A stretch of DNA of 64,000 nt, from the NCBI RefSeq assembly GCF_028867935.1, contig NZ_JAPQNS010000005.1:62001-126000 (forward strand), written 5' to 3'. The notes beneath the pieces were generated by a model. It was not told the origin of the DNA, did not search any database, and saw only the letters and a program-made list of their open reading frames with translations. A program made the translations under genes and the position numbers. Shown here one piece after another: positions 1 through 8,192 of this stretch (its first letter is position 1; each line of letters opens with the position of its first letter). This DNA is from Flavobacterium sp. SUN052. GTDB lineage: Bacteria; Bacteroidota; Bacteroidia; Flavobacteriales; Flavobacteriaceae.

Positions 1-1
1 C

Positions 2-613
2 CTGCACGGGTCGTTGTTGCCTCAATACCGGGGTGCAGCGCCAATCAACTGGGCCATTATTAACGGTGAAACAGAAACGGGAGTGACCACTTTTTTCATT
101 GAAAAAGAAATCGACACCGGGCAGATGATTTTTCAGGATACGGAGCCAATTTATCCTGATGACACCGCTGGAACCCTGCACGACCGCCTGATGGAGCGCG
201 GGGCTGCTTTGGTGGTGAAAACGGTATTGGCAATCGAAGCGGGCGAGTTTCCGCGTATTCCGCAACCCAACCCTGCTGACCCAAAACCGGCGCCCAAACT
301 GCACCGCGAAACCACGCAAATCGACTGGAACCAGCCCGCCCGTATCGTGCGCAACTTTGTGCGGGGCCTCTCGCCATACCCTACAGCATGGACGCTGATA
401 AATGGGAAATTCTTCAAGATTTACGCCGTTTCTGTCGCCAATGAAGCGCCCGACTTTGTGGGTGAGCCAGGCGTAGCCTTCACTGATGGCAAGAAAAAAA
501 TTATGATTCGCGCGGCTGACGAATGGCTCTGCGTTGATGTATTGCAGGCCGAGGGCAAACGACGCATGACCGCCGAGGAGTTTTTGCGCGGGAATTCGTT
601 GCGAATCGAGTAG
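2..613 (+). CDS. fmt: Methionyl-tRNA formyltransferase, C-terminal part (cut by window start)
   Basis: Formylates the methionine on initiator tRNA using 10-formyl-tetrahydrofolate, in the cytoplasm. The frame is open from base 2, so the gene begins outside the window and about 203 residues remain of a usual 300-315. The visible part opens with LHGSLLPQYRGAAPINWAI, the conserved end of the formyltransferase catalytic domain (the SLLP and RGAAPI motifs), followed by the TGVTTF and DTGQ motifs. The second half, from about PAPKLHRETTQIDWN, is the C-terminal tRNA-binding domain. The folate gene folA lies 1 kb downstream on the same strand. Identification is firm; the 5' end cannot be seen. Confidence 0.95.
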   Translation: MHGSLLPQYRGAAPINWAIINGETETGVTTFFIEKEIDTGQMIFQDTEPIYPDDTAGTLHDRLMERGAALVVKTVLAIEAGEFPRIPQPNPADPKPAPKLHRETTQIDWNQPARIVRNFVRGLSPYPTAWTLINGKFFKIYAVSVANEAPDFVGEPGVAFTDGKKKIMIRAADEWLCVDVLQAEGKRRMTAEEFLRGNSLRIE

Positions 614-649
614 GCGTTTTCTTGATTACTTTCCTAAACACCTCACTTC

Positions 650-1636
650 ATGAAACCAGTTTTACTTTTATTAACCCTGCTCACTGTGACTGTCGCTACC
701 GCTCAGGACATAACGTATGCCGAAAAACTTGGCTTCCCGAAAGGTAAAAAAGTGATCGTGTTGCATGTTGATGATGCAGGCATGAGCTACGAAGCCAATC
801 GGGGCACTATCCGGGCTACGGAAGAAGGCATTGCCACTTCGACCAGTGTGATGATGCCCTGTGGCTGGGTGCCCCAATTTATGACGTACCTGAAACAGCA
901 CCCCACGCTGGATGCAGGGGTACACTTGACGCTAACTTCGGAGTGGGATAATTACCGCTGGAGCCCGTTGGCGGGCAAGCCAACCGTTCCGGGTTTGCAC
1001 GATGAACAGGGCGCGTTCTGGCATAGTGTTGCCCAAGTTGTTGAACACGCTACGCCCGACGAAGTAGAAGCTGAAATGCGGGTGCAGATTGCCCGTTTTC
1101 GGGCGTTTGGTATTGAACCCACGCACCTCGATTCGCACATGGGTACCCTGTTTGAACCCAAATTTATTGAGCGGTATGTGAAAGTGGGCATTTCAGAACG
1201 CATCCCCATTTTGTTTCCGGGTGGACACGCCACCTTAATAAAGCAGGTTGCAAAGGTTGAGGCCGCACAGCAACAGATGCTGGTCATGATTGGGCAACAA
1301 CTCTGGAAAGCAGGTTTGCCTGTATTCGACGACCTCGACGGAACCAGCTATGGCTGGGCACCTCAAAATGCCAACGTGAGCGATGCCGAGCTGCAAAAAA
1401 TTAAAACGGATGGATTTATTGACCTGTTCAACCGGATCAAACCCGGCCTGACGTACATTATTATGCACTGTGCCGATACGACCCCTACCTTTGGGCAAAT
1501 TACATCGTCGGGGCCCACGCGCCGGGGCGATATGTTGGCTATGTTGGACCCACGACTGAAACAATACATCCAGCAACAGGGTATTATCGTGACGACCTGG
1601 CGCGAGTTGGCAGATCGACGCAAAGCCGTTAAATGA
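650..1636 (+). CDS. ChbG/YdjC-type carbohydrate deacetylase, secreted
   Basis: Predicted polysaccharide deacetylase-like hydrolase of the YdjC/ChbG family, which removes acetyl groups from short amino-sugar oligosaccharides. Residues 1-18 are a signal peptide ending near TVATAQ, so it probably acts in the periplasm. Metal-binding signatures are visible: HVDDAGMS near residue 40 (the family's HxDD-like motif), DAGVHLTL near 93, and THLDSHMGT near 160, with a late HCAD near 275. The 328-residue length is slightly above the usual 250-300. The stop overlaps the folA start by 4 bases (ATGA), so the genes are probably cotranscribed. The substrate is not shown by the sequence. Confidence 0.85.
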   Translation: MKPVLLLLTLLTVTVATAQDITYAEKLGFPKGKKVIVLHVDDAGMSYEANRGTIRATEEGIATSTSVMMPCGWVPQFMTYLKQHPTLDAGVHLTLTSEWDNYRWSPLAGKPTVPGLHDEQGAFWHSVAQVVEHATPDEVEAEMRVQIARFRAFGIEPTHLDSHMGTLFEPKFIERYVKVGISERIPILFPGGHATLIKQVAKVEAAQQQMLVMIGQQLWKAGLPVFDDLDGTSYGWAPQNANVSDAELQKIKTDGFIDLFNRIKPGLTYIIMHCADTTPTFGQITSSGPTRRGDMLAMLDPRLKQYIQQQGIIVTTWRELADRRKAVK

Positions 1637-2160
1637 TGAAGATAAGCCTGATAGCCGCCGTGGCTCAAAACGGAATAATTGGCCGGAATGATGCCGATGG
1701 GAAGCCTGATCTACCCTGGCACTTGCCCGACGACTTCAAGTTTTTTAAAGATACTACCAGTGGCCACCCGATCATTATGGGCCGTAAATCGCTGGATGCA
1801 TTGGGTAAGCCTCTGCCCAAACGTACCAATATTGTGATTACTCGTAACCGCGATTTCCAGATGCCGGGTGTGCTTGTAGTTCACACATTAGCCGATGCAT
1901 TAACGGAGGCCCGGAAGGCAGAAGACACCGAGATTTTTGTGATTGGTGGGGCCGAAATTTACACGATGGCCCTGCCTCTGGCCAACGTACTTTACCTGAC
2001 TGAAATTGAGAAAGCGTACGAGGGTGATGCTCGCTTCCCAAATTTCGATAGGGCAGCATGGCAGGAAGTGAGTCGACGGCACCACCCGGCAGACGAACGC
2101 CACGAAACTGCATTTGATTTTGTCGTGTATGAACGAACAACCACTAATTTTGACTTATGA
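1633..2160 (+). CDS. folA: Dihydrofolate reductase
   Basis: Reduces dihydrofolate to tetrahydrofolate with NADPH, supplying one-carbon carriers for thymidylate, purines and initiator-tRNA formylation. The N-terminus has the ISLIAAVAQNGIIG core, LPWHLPDD with the active-site acidic residue, PIIMGRKS and the nucleotide-binding IFVIGGAEIY near residue 100. At 175 residues it is a normal single-domain enzyme. The start overlaps the upstream deacetylase stop by 4 bases and the stop overlaps the next gene's start by 4 bases, which indicates translational coupling. fmt lies on the same strand 1 kb upstream. Confidence 0.95.
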   Translation: MMKISLIAAVAQNGIIGRNDADGKPDLPWHLPDDFKFFKDTTSGHPIIMGRKSLDALGKPLPKRTNIVITRNRDFQMPGVLVVHTLADALTEARKAEDTEIFVIGGAEIYTMALPLANVLYLTEIEKAYEGDARFPNFDRAAWQEVSRRHHPADERHETAFDFVVYERTTTNFDL

Positions 2161-2669
2161 TCCGTTCTGTACGAGGCATTCATCCTCAATTTGGCGAAGA
2201 CTGCTGGTTTGCCGATAATGCAACTATCGTTGGCGACGTGGTGATGGGCCGCGACTGTACCGTTTGGTTCAATGCCGTGATCCGGGGCGATGTAAACAGT
2301 ATTCGAATTGGCGATCGAGTCAACATTCAGGATGGAGCCGTGATTCACTGCACTTATCAGAAATCAGTCACCACCATTGGAAACTACGTATCGATAGCCC
2401 ACAATGCTGTTGTGCATGGCTGCACCGTGGAAGACAAAGTGCTGATTGGCATGGGTGCCATTGTGATGGATGGAGCCGTGATCGGGACCGGAAGTATTAT
2501 TGCCGCCGGAGCCATTGTTACGCAGAATACGGTGGTGCCGCCGGGAAGCATCTATGCGGGTAATCCTGCCCGACTTCTCAAGCCTGTAAGCCCCGAAGCC
2601 GCCGAAGTGTTTATGCGCACTGCCGATAATTACGTGATGTATGCCAAGTGGTTCAGTAGTGAGCAGTGA
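2157..2669 (+). CDS. Gamma carbonic anhydrase family hexapeptide-repeat protein
   Basis: Left-handed beta-helix protein of the gamma carbonic anhydrase (YrdA/CaiE/PaaY) group, 170 residues. The family forms trimers with zinc at subunit interfaces. The three expected zinc histidines are visible in VIHC near residue 64, SIAHNAVVHGC near 81-86. Repeating hexapeptides such as IGMGAIVMDGAVIG run through the middle, and a C-terminal helix follows. The start overlaps the folA stop (ATGA), so it is the last gene of the plus-strand group. Whether it hydrates carbon dioxide or has another role cannot be told from sequence. Confidence 0.85.
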   Translation: MIRSVRGIHPQFGEDCWFADNATIVGDVVMGRDCTVWFNAVIRGDVNSIRIGDRVNIQDGAVIHCTYQKSVTTIGNYVSIAHNAVVHGCTVEDKVLIGMGAIVMDGAVIGTGSIIAAGAIVTQNTVVPPGSIYAGNPARLLKPVSPEAAEVFMRTADNYVMYAKWFSSEQ

Positions 2670-2719
2670 GCAACGAACAGTTTTTAAAGGTCACCGGTCG
2701 TTGTCCACTACTCACTACT
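2655..2719. terminator. Long imperfect inverted repeat between convergent genes
   Basis: Arms 2655-2676 and 2698-2719 match at 19 of 22 positions. They contain the stop codon of the carbonic anhydrase gene on the left and reach the last codons of dedA on the right. The right side is also a tandem repeat of the heptamer ACTACTC (three copies from about 2705). Position between convergent ends suggests a bidirectional transcription barrier; there is only a weak T tract. Confidence 0.55.
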
Positions 2720-3362
2720 CACTACTCACTGTTTCTTTCATCTCCTTGCGGGCGTTCAGATACCCACGAATGACCGTGAACGTGGTAATGCCCAGGAAAA
2801 ACAAGATGATGTAGTGAACGTAGTCGACAATCCAGGGAAATTTCTCGCCAAAATAAAAACCGCCACCAACAAGGGTGAACACCCAAATGCCCCCGCCAAT
2901 GATGTTATAAAGCATAAAATAGCGGAGATTCATGTGGATAATGCCCGCTAAAATGGGTGCAAACGTTCTGACAATGGGCAGAAAGCGAGCGATAACCAGC
3001 GTCCGGCTACCGTATTTATCAAAGTAGTTCCGGGTCGTTTCAATATGCTTCTTCTTAAAGAACAGACTGTCGGGTCGGTTCTGAATCCGCGACCCGAAAA
3101 AGTGCCCCGTACCATACCCAATCAGCGACCCCACTACGGCTGCTCCAAAAATACACCCCATCAGAAGGGTCAGCGGTACATCGAGCAGTTTGGTGCCAGC
3201 AAACACCCCTGATAGAAACAACAGGTAATCGCCAGGCAGGAAAAATCCGAACACAACACCGTTTTCAATCAGAATGATGAGGGTAATAAGCACCAGCCCT
3301 CCCGTTCGGATAATTTCCTCGGAGTTGAGCAGGTAGCGGAAGAATTCGAATAGTTGATCCAT
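2715..3362 (-). CDS. DedA family membrane protein
   Basis: Integral inner-membrane protein of the DedA/SNARE-associated family, 215 residues. Members are linked to membrane-lipid flipping and envelope homeostasis. Visible signatures are ENGVVFGFFLPGDYLLFLSG near residue 35, with the conserved FLPGD, then a central glycine-rich G-x-x-x-G segment, and ARFLPIVRTFAPILAG near residue 125, which carries the two functionally important arginines of the family. Four to five hydrophobic segments are seen. A paralogue with the same motifs lies at 8193-8846. It is downstream of nothing obvious on its own strand except the ABC-F gene's far end. Confidence 0.9.
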   Translation of the reverse strand: MDQLFEFFRYLLNSEEIIRTGGLVLITLIILIENGVVFGFFLPGDYLLFLSGVFAGTKLLDVPLTLLMGCIFGAAVVGSLIGYGTGHFFGSRIQNRPDSLFFKKKHIETTRNYFDKYGSRTLVIARFLPIVRTFAPILAGIIHMNLRYFMLYNIIGGGIWVFTLVGGGFYFGEKFPWIVDYVHYIILFFLGITTFTVIRGYLNARKEMKETVSSE

Positions 3363-3367
3363 GATTG

Positions 3368-3430
3368 AAAAGAGCGAAAGAGTGAAAGAGCGGTTTTAAC
3401 CATTCTTTCGCCCTTTCACCATTCACTCTT
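3368..3430. repeat. AAAGAGTGAAAGAG-type hairpin repeat
   Basis: Left arm near 3368-3391 is built of AAAGAG/GTGAAAG/AGCG blocks and the right arm near 3400-3430 carries their complements CTTTCGCCC and CTTTCAC. It lies between two minus-strand genes. A related element is at 34884-34945. Confidence 0.5.
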
Positions 3431-5340
3431 TAAATATACTCCGCCAGTTCAAGCCAGCGGTCTGATTTAGTAGAAATTAACGCGTCGATTTCGCCAATTT
3501 CCTTAGCCCATCCTATTAGCTGTTCATGATGGCCCCCGGCGCTCAGCGATTCGGTTAAGTCGGCTTTACGTTGTTCAAGGGCGGCAATCTCGGATTCGAG
3601 CGTTTCGTATTCGCGCTGCTCCTTAAACGACAGCTTCTTTTTGGTCTCGGCTGTTTTCGATTGCGTAACGCCAGCCGCGCCGTTTTGGTTTGTCACCCCC
3701 GACGTATTTGCGGACGACTGTTTCGCTTTTTCGGGTATGTTCAAACTTGCCTGTTTCTTAGGCTGCTTATTACGCCACTCGCGATAGTCGGTGTAGTTGC
3801 CAGGATAATCGCGCACCTTGCCCTCACCTTCCAGCACAAATACGTGATCGACTAACCGATCCATGAAATAGCGATCGTGGGTTACAATCAGCACACAGCC
3901 GGGGAAGCTTAACAGAAACTCCTCCAATACGTTCAGCGTCGTAATATCGAGGTCGTTGGTGGGTTCGTCGAGGATCAGGAAATTGGGATTTGTTACCAGC
4001 ACCAAAAGCAATTGTAATCGTCGTTTTTCGCCCCCGCTCAACTTATGGACAAAGTCATACTGTTTTTGCCGGTCGAACAGAAAGTGCTGGAGTAACTGAC
4101 TGGCTGTAACGGTTTCGCCGGAGGCCAGTTTCATTACTTCGGCTACTTCCTGCACTACGTCGATTACCCGCTGATTTTCGGGCAGATTTAACTCCGATTG
4201 GGTGTAATAGCCAAACCGAACGGTGCCTCCAGTACTGATTTTGCCTGAGTCGGGGCGGGTGAGGCCGGTAATCATTTCGAGCAGGGTAGTTTTACCCATA
4301 CCGTTTTTACCAATCAACCCAACCCGGTCAAACCGTTTGAAGGTATACGTAAAATGATCGAGCAAGACTTTTTCGTCGTAGCGCTTGCTGAGGTTTTCGA
4401 CTTCCAGAATTTTACTGCCAAGCCGGGCCGTGCGCAGGTTCAGTTCTAAGCTCTCGCCTTTGCCTTTGCCACTGATTTTCTCCTGTAATTCGCCAAAGGC
4501 ATCTTCACGATATTTGGCTTTGGTGCCCCGTGCTTTAGGTTGCCGACGCATCCAGTCCAGCTCGCGCCGAAACAGGTTGCGGTCTTTCTCCAGTTCAGAC
4601 GCCTGCATCTCTAGTCGCTCCGCTTTTTTCTCCAGAAAATACGCGTAGTTCCCCTTGTAACCGTATAACTGTCCGCCGTCCATTTCTACAATCTGATTGC
4701 AAACAGCATCCAGGAAGTAACGGTCGTGCGACACCATCAAGAGCGTTCCATTGCTGGTATTGAGGTAATTTTCGAGGTATTCAATAGCCTCTAAATCAAG
4801 GTGGTTGGTTGGCTCGTCAAGAATGATAAGATCGGGGTTTTGAATCAGTACCCGCGCCAGTGCCACTCGTTTACGCTGTCCCCCCGACAACGTACTCACC
4901 GATTGTTCTACGTCTTGAATACCCAGTTCGCCGAGCATCTGTCGAAGCTGCGATTCATAATCCCAGGCCTCTAACTTTTCCATTTGTGACATGGCCTCTT
5001 CGAGCGCAGCGTGGTCTTCAGAAATCAACGCTTTTTCGTATGCTCGCACCGCTTCCAACTGCGCACTGGCACCCGATAGCACTTCTTCCATTACCGTGAG
5101 GGCTTCGTTGAGGTCGGGTTGCTGATCGAGGTAGCCAATGCTGATGTCTTTTCGAACACTCACAAGGCCCGCGTCAGGGGGGACGGCTCCTGCTAAAATA
5201 GAAAGAAGAGAGGTTTTACCGGAACCATTGGCCCCAACAATGGCCACTTTGTCACCCCGGTTGATACCAAAATTAATGTTTCGAAACAGCGTTCGGTCGC
5301 CGTATGCTTTTGTTAGATTCTCCGCTGAGAGGTAATTCAT
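3430..5340 (-). CDS. ABC-F family ATPase (Uup-like)
   Basis: Soluble protein with two ATP-binding cassettes and no membrane segments, the ABC-F plan of ribosome-associated ATPases. Cassette 1 has Walker A GANGSGKTS, signature LSGGQRKR and Walker B LIILDEPTNHLD; cassette 2 has GKNGMGKTT, LSGGEKRR and LILDEPTNDLD. Between them is a charged linker with KARGTKAKYREDAF. The last 70 residues form a coiled coil beginning SFKEQREYETLESEI, which is the Uup-type C-terminal domain. I chose the start at 5340 (MNYLSAENLTKAYG, 636 residues) because the open frame upstream runs into the terminator of the Lrp gene. ABC-F proteins rescue or adjust translating ribosomes; the exact role here is unknown. Confidence 0.93.
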   Translation of the reverse strand: MNYLSAENLTKAYGDRTLFRNINFGINRGDKVAIVGANGSGKTSLLSILAGAVPPDAGLVSVRKDISIGYLDQQPDLNEALTVMEEVLSGASAQLEAVRAYEKALISEDHAALEEAMSQMEKLEAWDYESQLRQMLGELGIQDVEQSVSTLSGGQRKRVALARVLIQNPDLIILDEPTNHLDLEAIEYLENYLNTSNGTLLMVSHDRYFLDAVCNQIVEMDGGQLYGYKGNYAYFLEKKAERLEMQASELEKDRNLFRRELDWMRRQPKARGTKAKYREDAFGELQEKISGKGKGESLELNLRTARLGSKILEVENLSKRYDEKVLLDHFTYTFKRFDRVGLIGKNGMGKTTLLEMITGLTRPDSGKISTGGTVRFGYYTQSELNLPENQRVIDVVQEVAEVMKLASGETVTASQLLQHFLFDRQKQYDFVHKLSGGEKRRLQLLLVLVTNPNFLILDEPTNDLDITTLNVLEEFLLSFPGCVLIVTHDRYFMDRLVDHVFVLEGEGKVRDYPGNYTDYREWRNKQPKKQASLNIPEKAKQSSANTSGVTNQNGAAGVTQSKTAETKKKLSFKEQREYETLESEIAALEQRKADLTESLSAGGHHEQLIGWAKEIGEIDALISTKSDRWLELAEYI

Positions 5341-5407
5341 GGTCAAATTTACGCCAATTCTCGCTGAGTTCCGGATGAAAATGGAATGCAGGTAGTTCAG
5401 ACACAGC

Positions 5408-5457
5408 AAAAAGGAGGAGAGGGAGGATGCTGATCCTTTTTCCCTCTCCTCCTTTTT
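5408..5457 (-). terminator. Rho-independent terminator after the Lrp gene
   Basis: A perfect 17-bp stem (5408-5424 with 5441-5457) encloses a 16-base loop that itself contains GGAT/ATCC. A-rich and T-rich flanks are part of the stem, so it can work in either direction. It separates the Lrp-type gene from the ABC-F gene, both on the minus strand. Confidence 0.85.
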
Positions 5458-5474
5458 CGTACGATTCTTTTATA

Positions 5475-5951
5475 TCAAGGAATTGGTAACCGCTTGCTGT
5501 CCTTAAAGGTGCTGAGAATCACCATCGATTTGGTATTAGCTACCTCTTCAATTTCGTTGATCACCTCAAGCAACAACTTCTGGTAAGAGGTAATATCTTT
5601 TGCGATTACTTTAAGCAGAAAATCACCGTCACCAGTAATGTGGTGGCATTCGATGATCTCGGGAATATCATTCACTTTCTTCACAAACGAGTCGGTAACC
5701 TGCTTTTTGTGACCAACGAGGGTTACCATTACAATAGTGGTAACACCCAGTCCAACGCGTTCTCGGTCGAGTTTGGCGTGGTAGCTTTGAATAATACCTG
5801 ATGTCTCTAACTTCTTTACCCGTTCGAGGGTAGGAGCGGGAGAAAGGCCAATCTCTTTGGAAAGTTGAGCGTTGGTAATCTTGGCGTTATCTTGAAGAAT
5901 ATCTAAGACTTTGCGGTCGATTTGATCTAATTTGGAACTCGACATGTTCAT
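5475..5951 (-). CDS. Lrp/AsnC family transcriptional regulator
   Basis: DNA-binding regulator of amino-acid metabolism type, 158 residues. The first 60 residues contain the winged helix-turn-helix (LDQIDRKVLDILQDNAKITN, then LSKEIGLSPAPTLERVKKLE), and the remainder is the RAM ligand-binding domain (VMVTLVGHKK, HHITGDGDFLLKV). Such proteins form dimers to octamers that respond to amino acids. The start could equally be the MSSSK methionine two codons in. A TAnnTTTG-type box lies 39-46 bases upstream. It has no obvious target gene next door. Confidence 0.92.
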   Translation of the reverse strand: MNMSSSKLDQIDRKVLDILQDNAKITNAQLSKEIGLSPAPTLERVKKLETSGIIQSYHAKLDRERVGLGVTTIVMVTLVGHKKQVTDSFVKKVNDIPEIIECHHITGDGDFLLKVIAKDITSYQKLLLEVINEIEEVANTKSMVILSTFKDSKRLPIP

Positions 5952-5989
5952 GCTTGTGCAGAGGTAAGTACTGGATGCTCAGGGTGAGG

Positions 5990-5997
5990 CAAAGCTA
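5990..5997 (-). promoter_or_regulatory. -7 box (TAGCTTTG) of the Lrp gene
   Basis: An exact match to the Bacteroidota TAnnTTTG element, 39 bases upstream of the Lrp-type start. I do not see a clear TTG -33 element at the usual spacing. Confidence 0.5.
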
Positions 5998-6123
5998 CGG
6001 TGTTTCCATAAATTATTCTAAAAATATACCGAAAACTTATATCGTAGTAGAAGAAACTACAGCCAAATTCCATTTTTGCCGCACAAAATTACAGCTAAAT
6101 CGCGATTTACCAAACAATGGCCT

Positions 6124-6393
6124 TTACCGCTTACTGACTTTGTTGTGGGAGATTTGTCGCTGCCGGTTGGCTTTAAACGTGTGAATGTCAGCAGCCGACC
6201 GAGCAACATGTTTAGTGGCACGACCCTGCACTCGTGCCCGCCACATCCGCCATGATGACGGCTTCATCTCCCGACGCATCAACTCGATAACCTCTTTTTC
6301 AGACAGGCCAAACTGGGCTTCGATAGCATCGAATGGAGTTCGGTCTTCCCAAGCCATTTCGATTACGCGGTCAATATCTTCGGGAGAAAGCAT
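6124..6393 (-). CDS. TIGR03643 family small protein
   Basis: An 89-residue basic protein of an uncharacterised family. It starts MLSPEDIDRVIEMAWEDR and contains a compact helix-turn-helix-like segment (FDAIEAQFGLSEKEVIELMR), then a Trp/Arg-rich stretch (SSWRMWRARVQGR) typical of the family. I chose the internal ATG at 6393 because family members begin there; the frame extends upstream to 6465 without similarity. It is divergent from a DUF2256-type gene 178 bases away, a pairing I believe recurs in other genomes, sometimes near photolyase genes. Function is unknown; DNA binding is a guess from the helix pattern. Confidence 0.8.
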   Translation of the reverse strand: MLSPEDIDRVIEMAWEDRTPFDAIEAQFGLSEKEVIELMRREMKPSSWRMWRARVQGRATKHVARSAADIHTFKANRQRQISHNKVSKR

Positions 6394-6571
6394 ATCTGTT
6401 GAATGAGTAATTGAGCGATTATGCAACACATTGAAATGAGTATTGCCAAAACAATTTTCTGTCATTCTACAAACTCAAAGATGAGTAGATGGTTCAAACA
6501 ATCAGACCTCATCAACTCGCTCGTTCGCTCATTAACTTTCCGGAACGCCGGACCATTACTCATTCGCCCTT

Positions 6572-6715
6572 ATGAAGATGCGTAAAAAGTCGGATTTGCC
6601 GACAAAAGTGTGCCCAGTGTGCCAGCGACCTTTTGCATGGCGGAAAAAATGGGAGCGTGATTGGGATAATGTTGTGTATTGTAGCGACCGTTGCCGCGCA
6701 ACGGGTAAATCGTAG
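6572..6715 (+). CDS. DUF2256-type small zinc-ribbon-like protein
   Basis: A 47-residue protein. It begins [20 protein letters not shown] and has a CPVC pair at residues 14-17 and a second pair at C37 and C41 (YCSDRC), a four-cysteine zinc-binding pattern, with a Trp/Lys-rich middle ([14 protein letters not shown]). That arrangement matches the DUF2256 family. The gene is divergent from the TIGR03643-type gene and ends 8 bases from the convergent thioesterase gene. Function is unknown. Confidence 0.85.
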   Translation: MKMRKKSDLPTKVCPVCQRPFAWRKKWERDWDNVVYCSDRCRATGKS

Positions 6716-6723
6716 CCAGGCAA

Positions 6724-7161
6724 TTAAAAGTTAAGTTTCAAACCCGTCTGAACCAGGTTTGTACTGCATTTGGCAATCAGTTTGCCCTCAGCGCTGGTTA
6801 GTCGTCCTTCCAGATGAATAATGTTGCGCCCGGCTCGAATTAGTTTCGCTTCGGCACTGAGCGTTTCACCCTGACGAGCCGGATTCAGAAAATCCATGGC
6901 GAGGTTTACTGATGTGTAACCATATTCACGACCCAGCGAAAATACAAGCATGCCGCACAAATCGTCCAGGATGGCTGAGGCTGCTCCGCCATGTAAAACG
7001 CCTACAGGATTCACCATATCGTCGCGAATAAAATAATCGGCCACCATCCGCTCTGGTTCGACCACACGCAGGGTGCCATTGAGCCAGCGACCAACGCCAG
7101 AAATACTTTGAGCCATGCTCTGGCCAATTTGCGAACGGAAATACTCGAATCGAGGGTTCAT
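6724..7161 (-). CDS. PaaI-type hotdog-fold thioesterase
   Basis: Predicted acyl-CoA thioesterase, 145 residues, of the PaaI/YbgC-like hotdog group. The characteristic HGGAASAILDDLCGML segment near residue 57 carries the HGG motif and the acidic catalytic residue. The C-terminal strands read LSAEAKLIRAGRNIIHLEG. Single domain, cytoplasmic, normal length. Substrate not evident; the flanking genes give no pathway hint. Confidence 0.87.
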   Translation of the reverse strand: MNPRFEYFRSQIGQSMAQSISGVGRWLNGTLRVVEPERMVADYFIRDDMVNPVGVLHGGAASAILDDLCGMLVFSLGREYGYTSVNLAMDFLNPARQGETLSAEAKLIRAGRNIIHLEGRLTSAEGKLIAKCSTNLVQTGLKLNF

Positions 7162-7367
7162 GCGAAGCTGTTGATGACTTAGGTCGGTCGTTTATGGGGG
7201 TGTGGCGGTTTCAAAGTAAGGTTGAGACCTCATACTAATAGTCAAAAATAGCACTATCCTAAGCTAAATGGCTATTACTGACTCATTTTTCTGTACTTTC
7301 CTGTGTCGTTTCGCCCGGTTCTATTAGTTTTGGGGCATTATTCAGGTAGCTTATCTACTTACAACGA

Positions 7368-8132
7368 ATGAATTATACGCTTACGCAAATCCCAGAACGT
7401 ACTGAAAAACCCCGCCAGAGTGGTCTTACAATGGTGATGGACAAAGGCCTGAGCATTCGGCAGGTCGAAGATTTTTTATCAACATCCGCCGGATACACTG
7501 ATATTGTTAAACTTGGCTGGGCCACCTCTTTCGTTACTCCCAATCTCACCGAAAAATTAGCTGTTTATGCCTCCGCGGGCGTTCCTGTATATTTTGGTGG
7601 TACGCTTTTTGAAGCCTTTGTGATCCGGAATCAGTTTGAGGACTACCGCAAACTGCTCGACAAATACAACCTTCAGTATGCTGAAGTATCAGACGGTTCT
7701 ATCGAAATGCCCCAGGATGAGAAATGCGAATACATCCGCAAACTGGCTGAGCAGGTAACCGTATTGTCGGAGGTTGGCTCGAAAGATGAAGCCAAAATTA
7801 TTCCGCCTTATAAGTGGATTAAGCTCATGCAGGCTGAGTTGGATGCTGGTGCCTGGAAAGTAATTGGTGAAGCTCGCGAAGGTGGCAATGTCGGCTTGTT
7901 TCGCGCCAGTGGCGAAGTTCGGCAGGGTTTGGTCGAAGAAATTCTGACTCAGGTGCCCTCTGAACGAATCATCTGGGAGGCTCCTCAAAAAGCGCAACAA
8001 GTGTGGTTTGTGAAATTGCTCGGGGCCAACGTAAACCTCGGTAACATTGCCCCCCACGAGTGTATTCCTTTAGAAACCATCCGTCTCGGCTTACGGGGCG
8101 ATACGTTTACACATTTTTTAAATCAACTGTAG
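7368..8132 (+). CDS. comA: Phosphosulfolactate synthase (ComA-type)
   Basis: Joins sulfite and phosphoenolpyruvate to give phosphosulfolactate, the first step of the PEP route to sulfolactate and coenzyme M. The 254-residue protein has the family hallmarks: RQSGLTMVMDKGLS near residue 17, DIVKLGWATSF near 46, YFGGTLFE near 75, EVSDGSI near 105, and IGEAREGGNVG near 165. It forms a single TIM-barrel domain. Bacteroidota do not make coenzyme M, so the product probably feeds sulfolactate or sulfonolipid metabolism, which is inference. A possible -7 box TAGTTTTG lies at 7325-7332 in the 205-base divergent gap with the thioesterase gene. No comB or comC homologue is adjacent. Confidence 0.88.
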   Translation: MNYTLTQIPERTEKPRQSGLTMVMDKGLSIRQVEDFLSTSAGYTDIVKLGWATSFVTPNLTEKLAVYASAGVPVYFGGTLFEAFVIRNQFEDYRKLLDKYNLQYAEVSDGSIEMPQDEKCEYIRKLAEQVTVLSEVGSKDEAKIIPPYKWIKLMQAELDAGAWKVIGEAREGGNVGLFRASGEVRQGLVEEILTQVPSERIIWEAPQKAQQVWFVKLLGANVNLGNIAPHECIPLETIRLGLRGDTFTHFLNQL

Positions 8133-8183
8133 AGACACAAGATTTTGCGTCTCTACACGCACGACAAAATCTTGCGTCTCTAC
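8129..8183. repeat. Palindromic intergenic repeat (GCGTCTCTAC family), one and a half copies
   Basis: The segment 8129-8156 is a near-perfect dyad with ends GTAGAGAC and GTCTCTAC around a central AAGATTTTG. A second half copy follows at 8163-8183 with the same CTTGCGTCTCTAC end. It sits between the ComA stop and the DedA start. Related palindromes occur at 24318-24337 and 46378-46399. Confidence 0.7.
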
Positions 8184-8192
8184 GCATAGAAC

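Noticed and set aside
5341..5409. Longer start of the ABC-F gene at 5409
   Set aside because: The extra residues run into the Lrp terminator and match no family N-terminus; 5340 is better.
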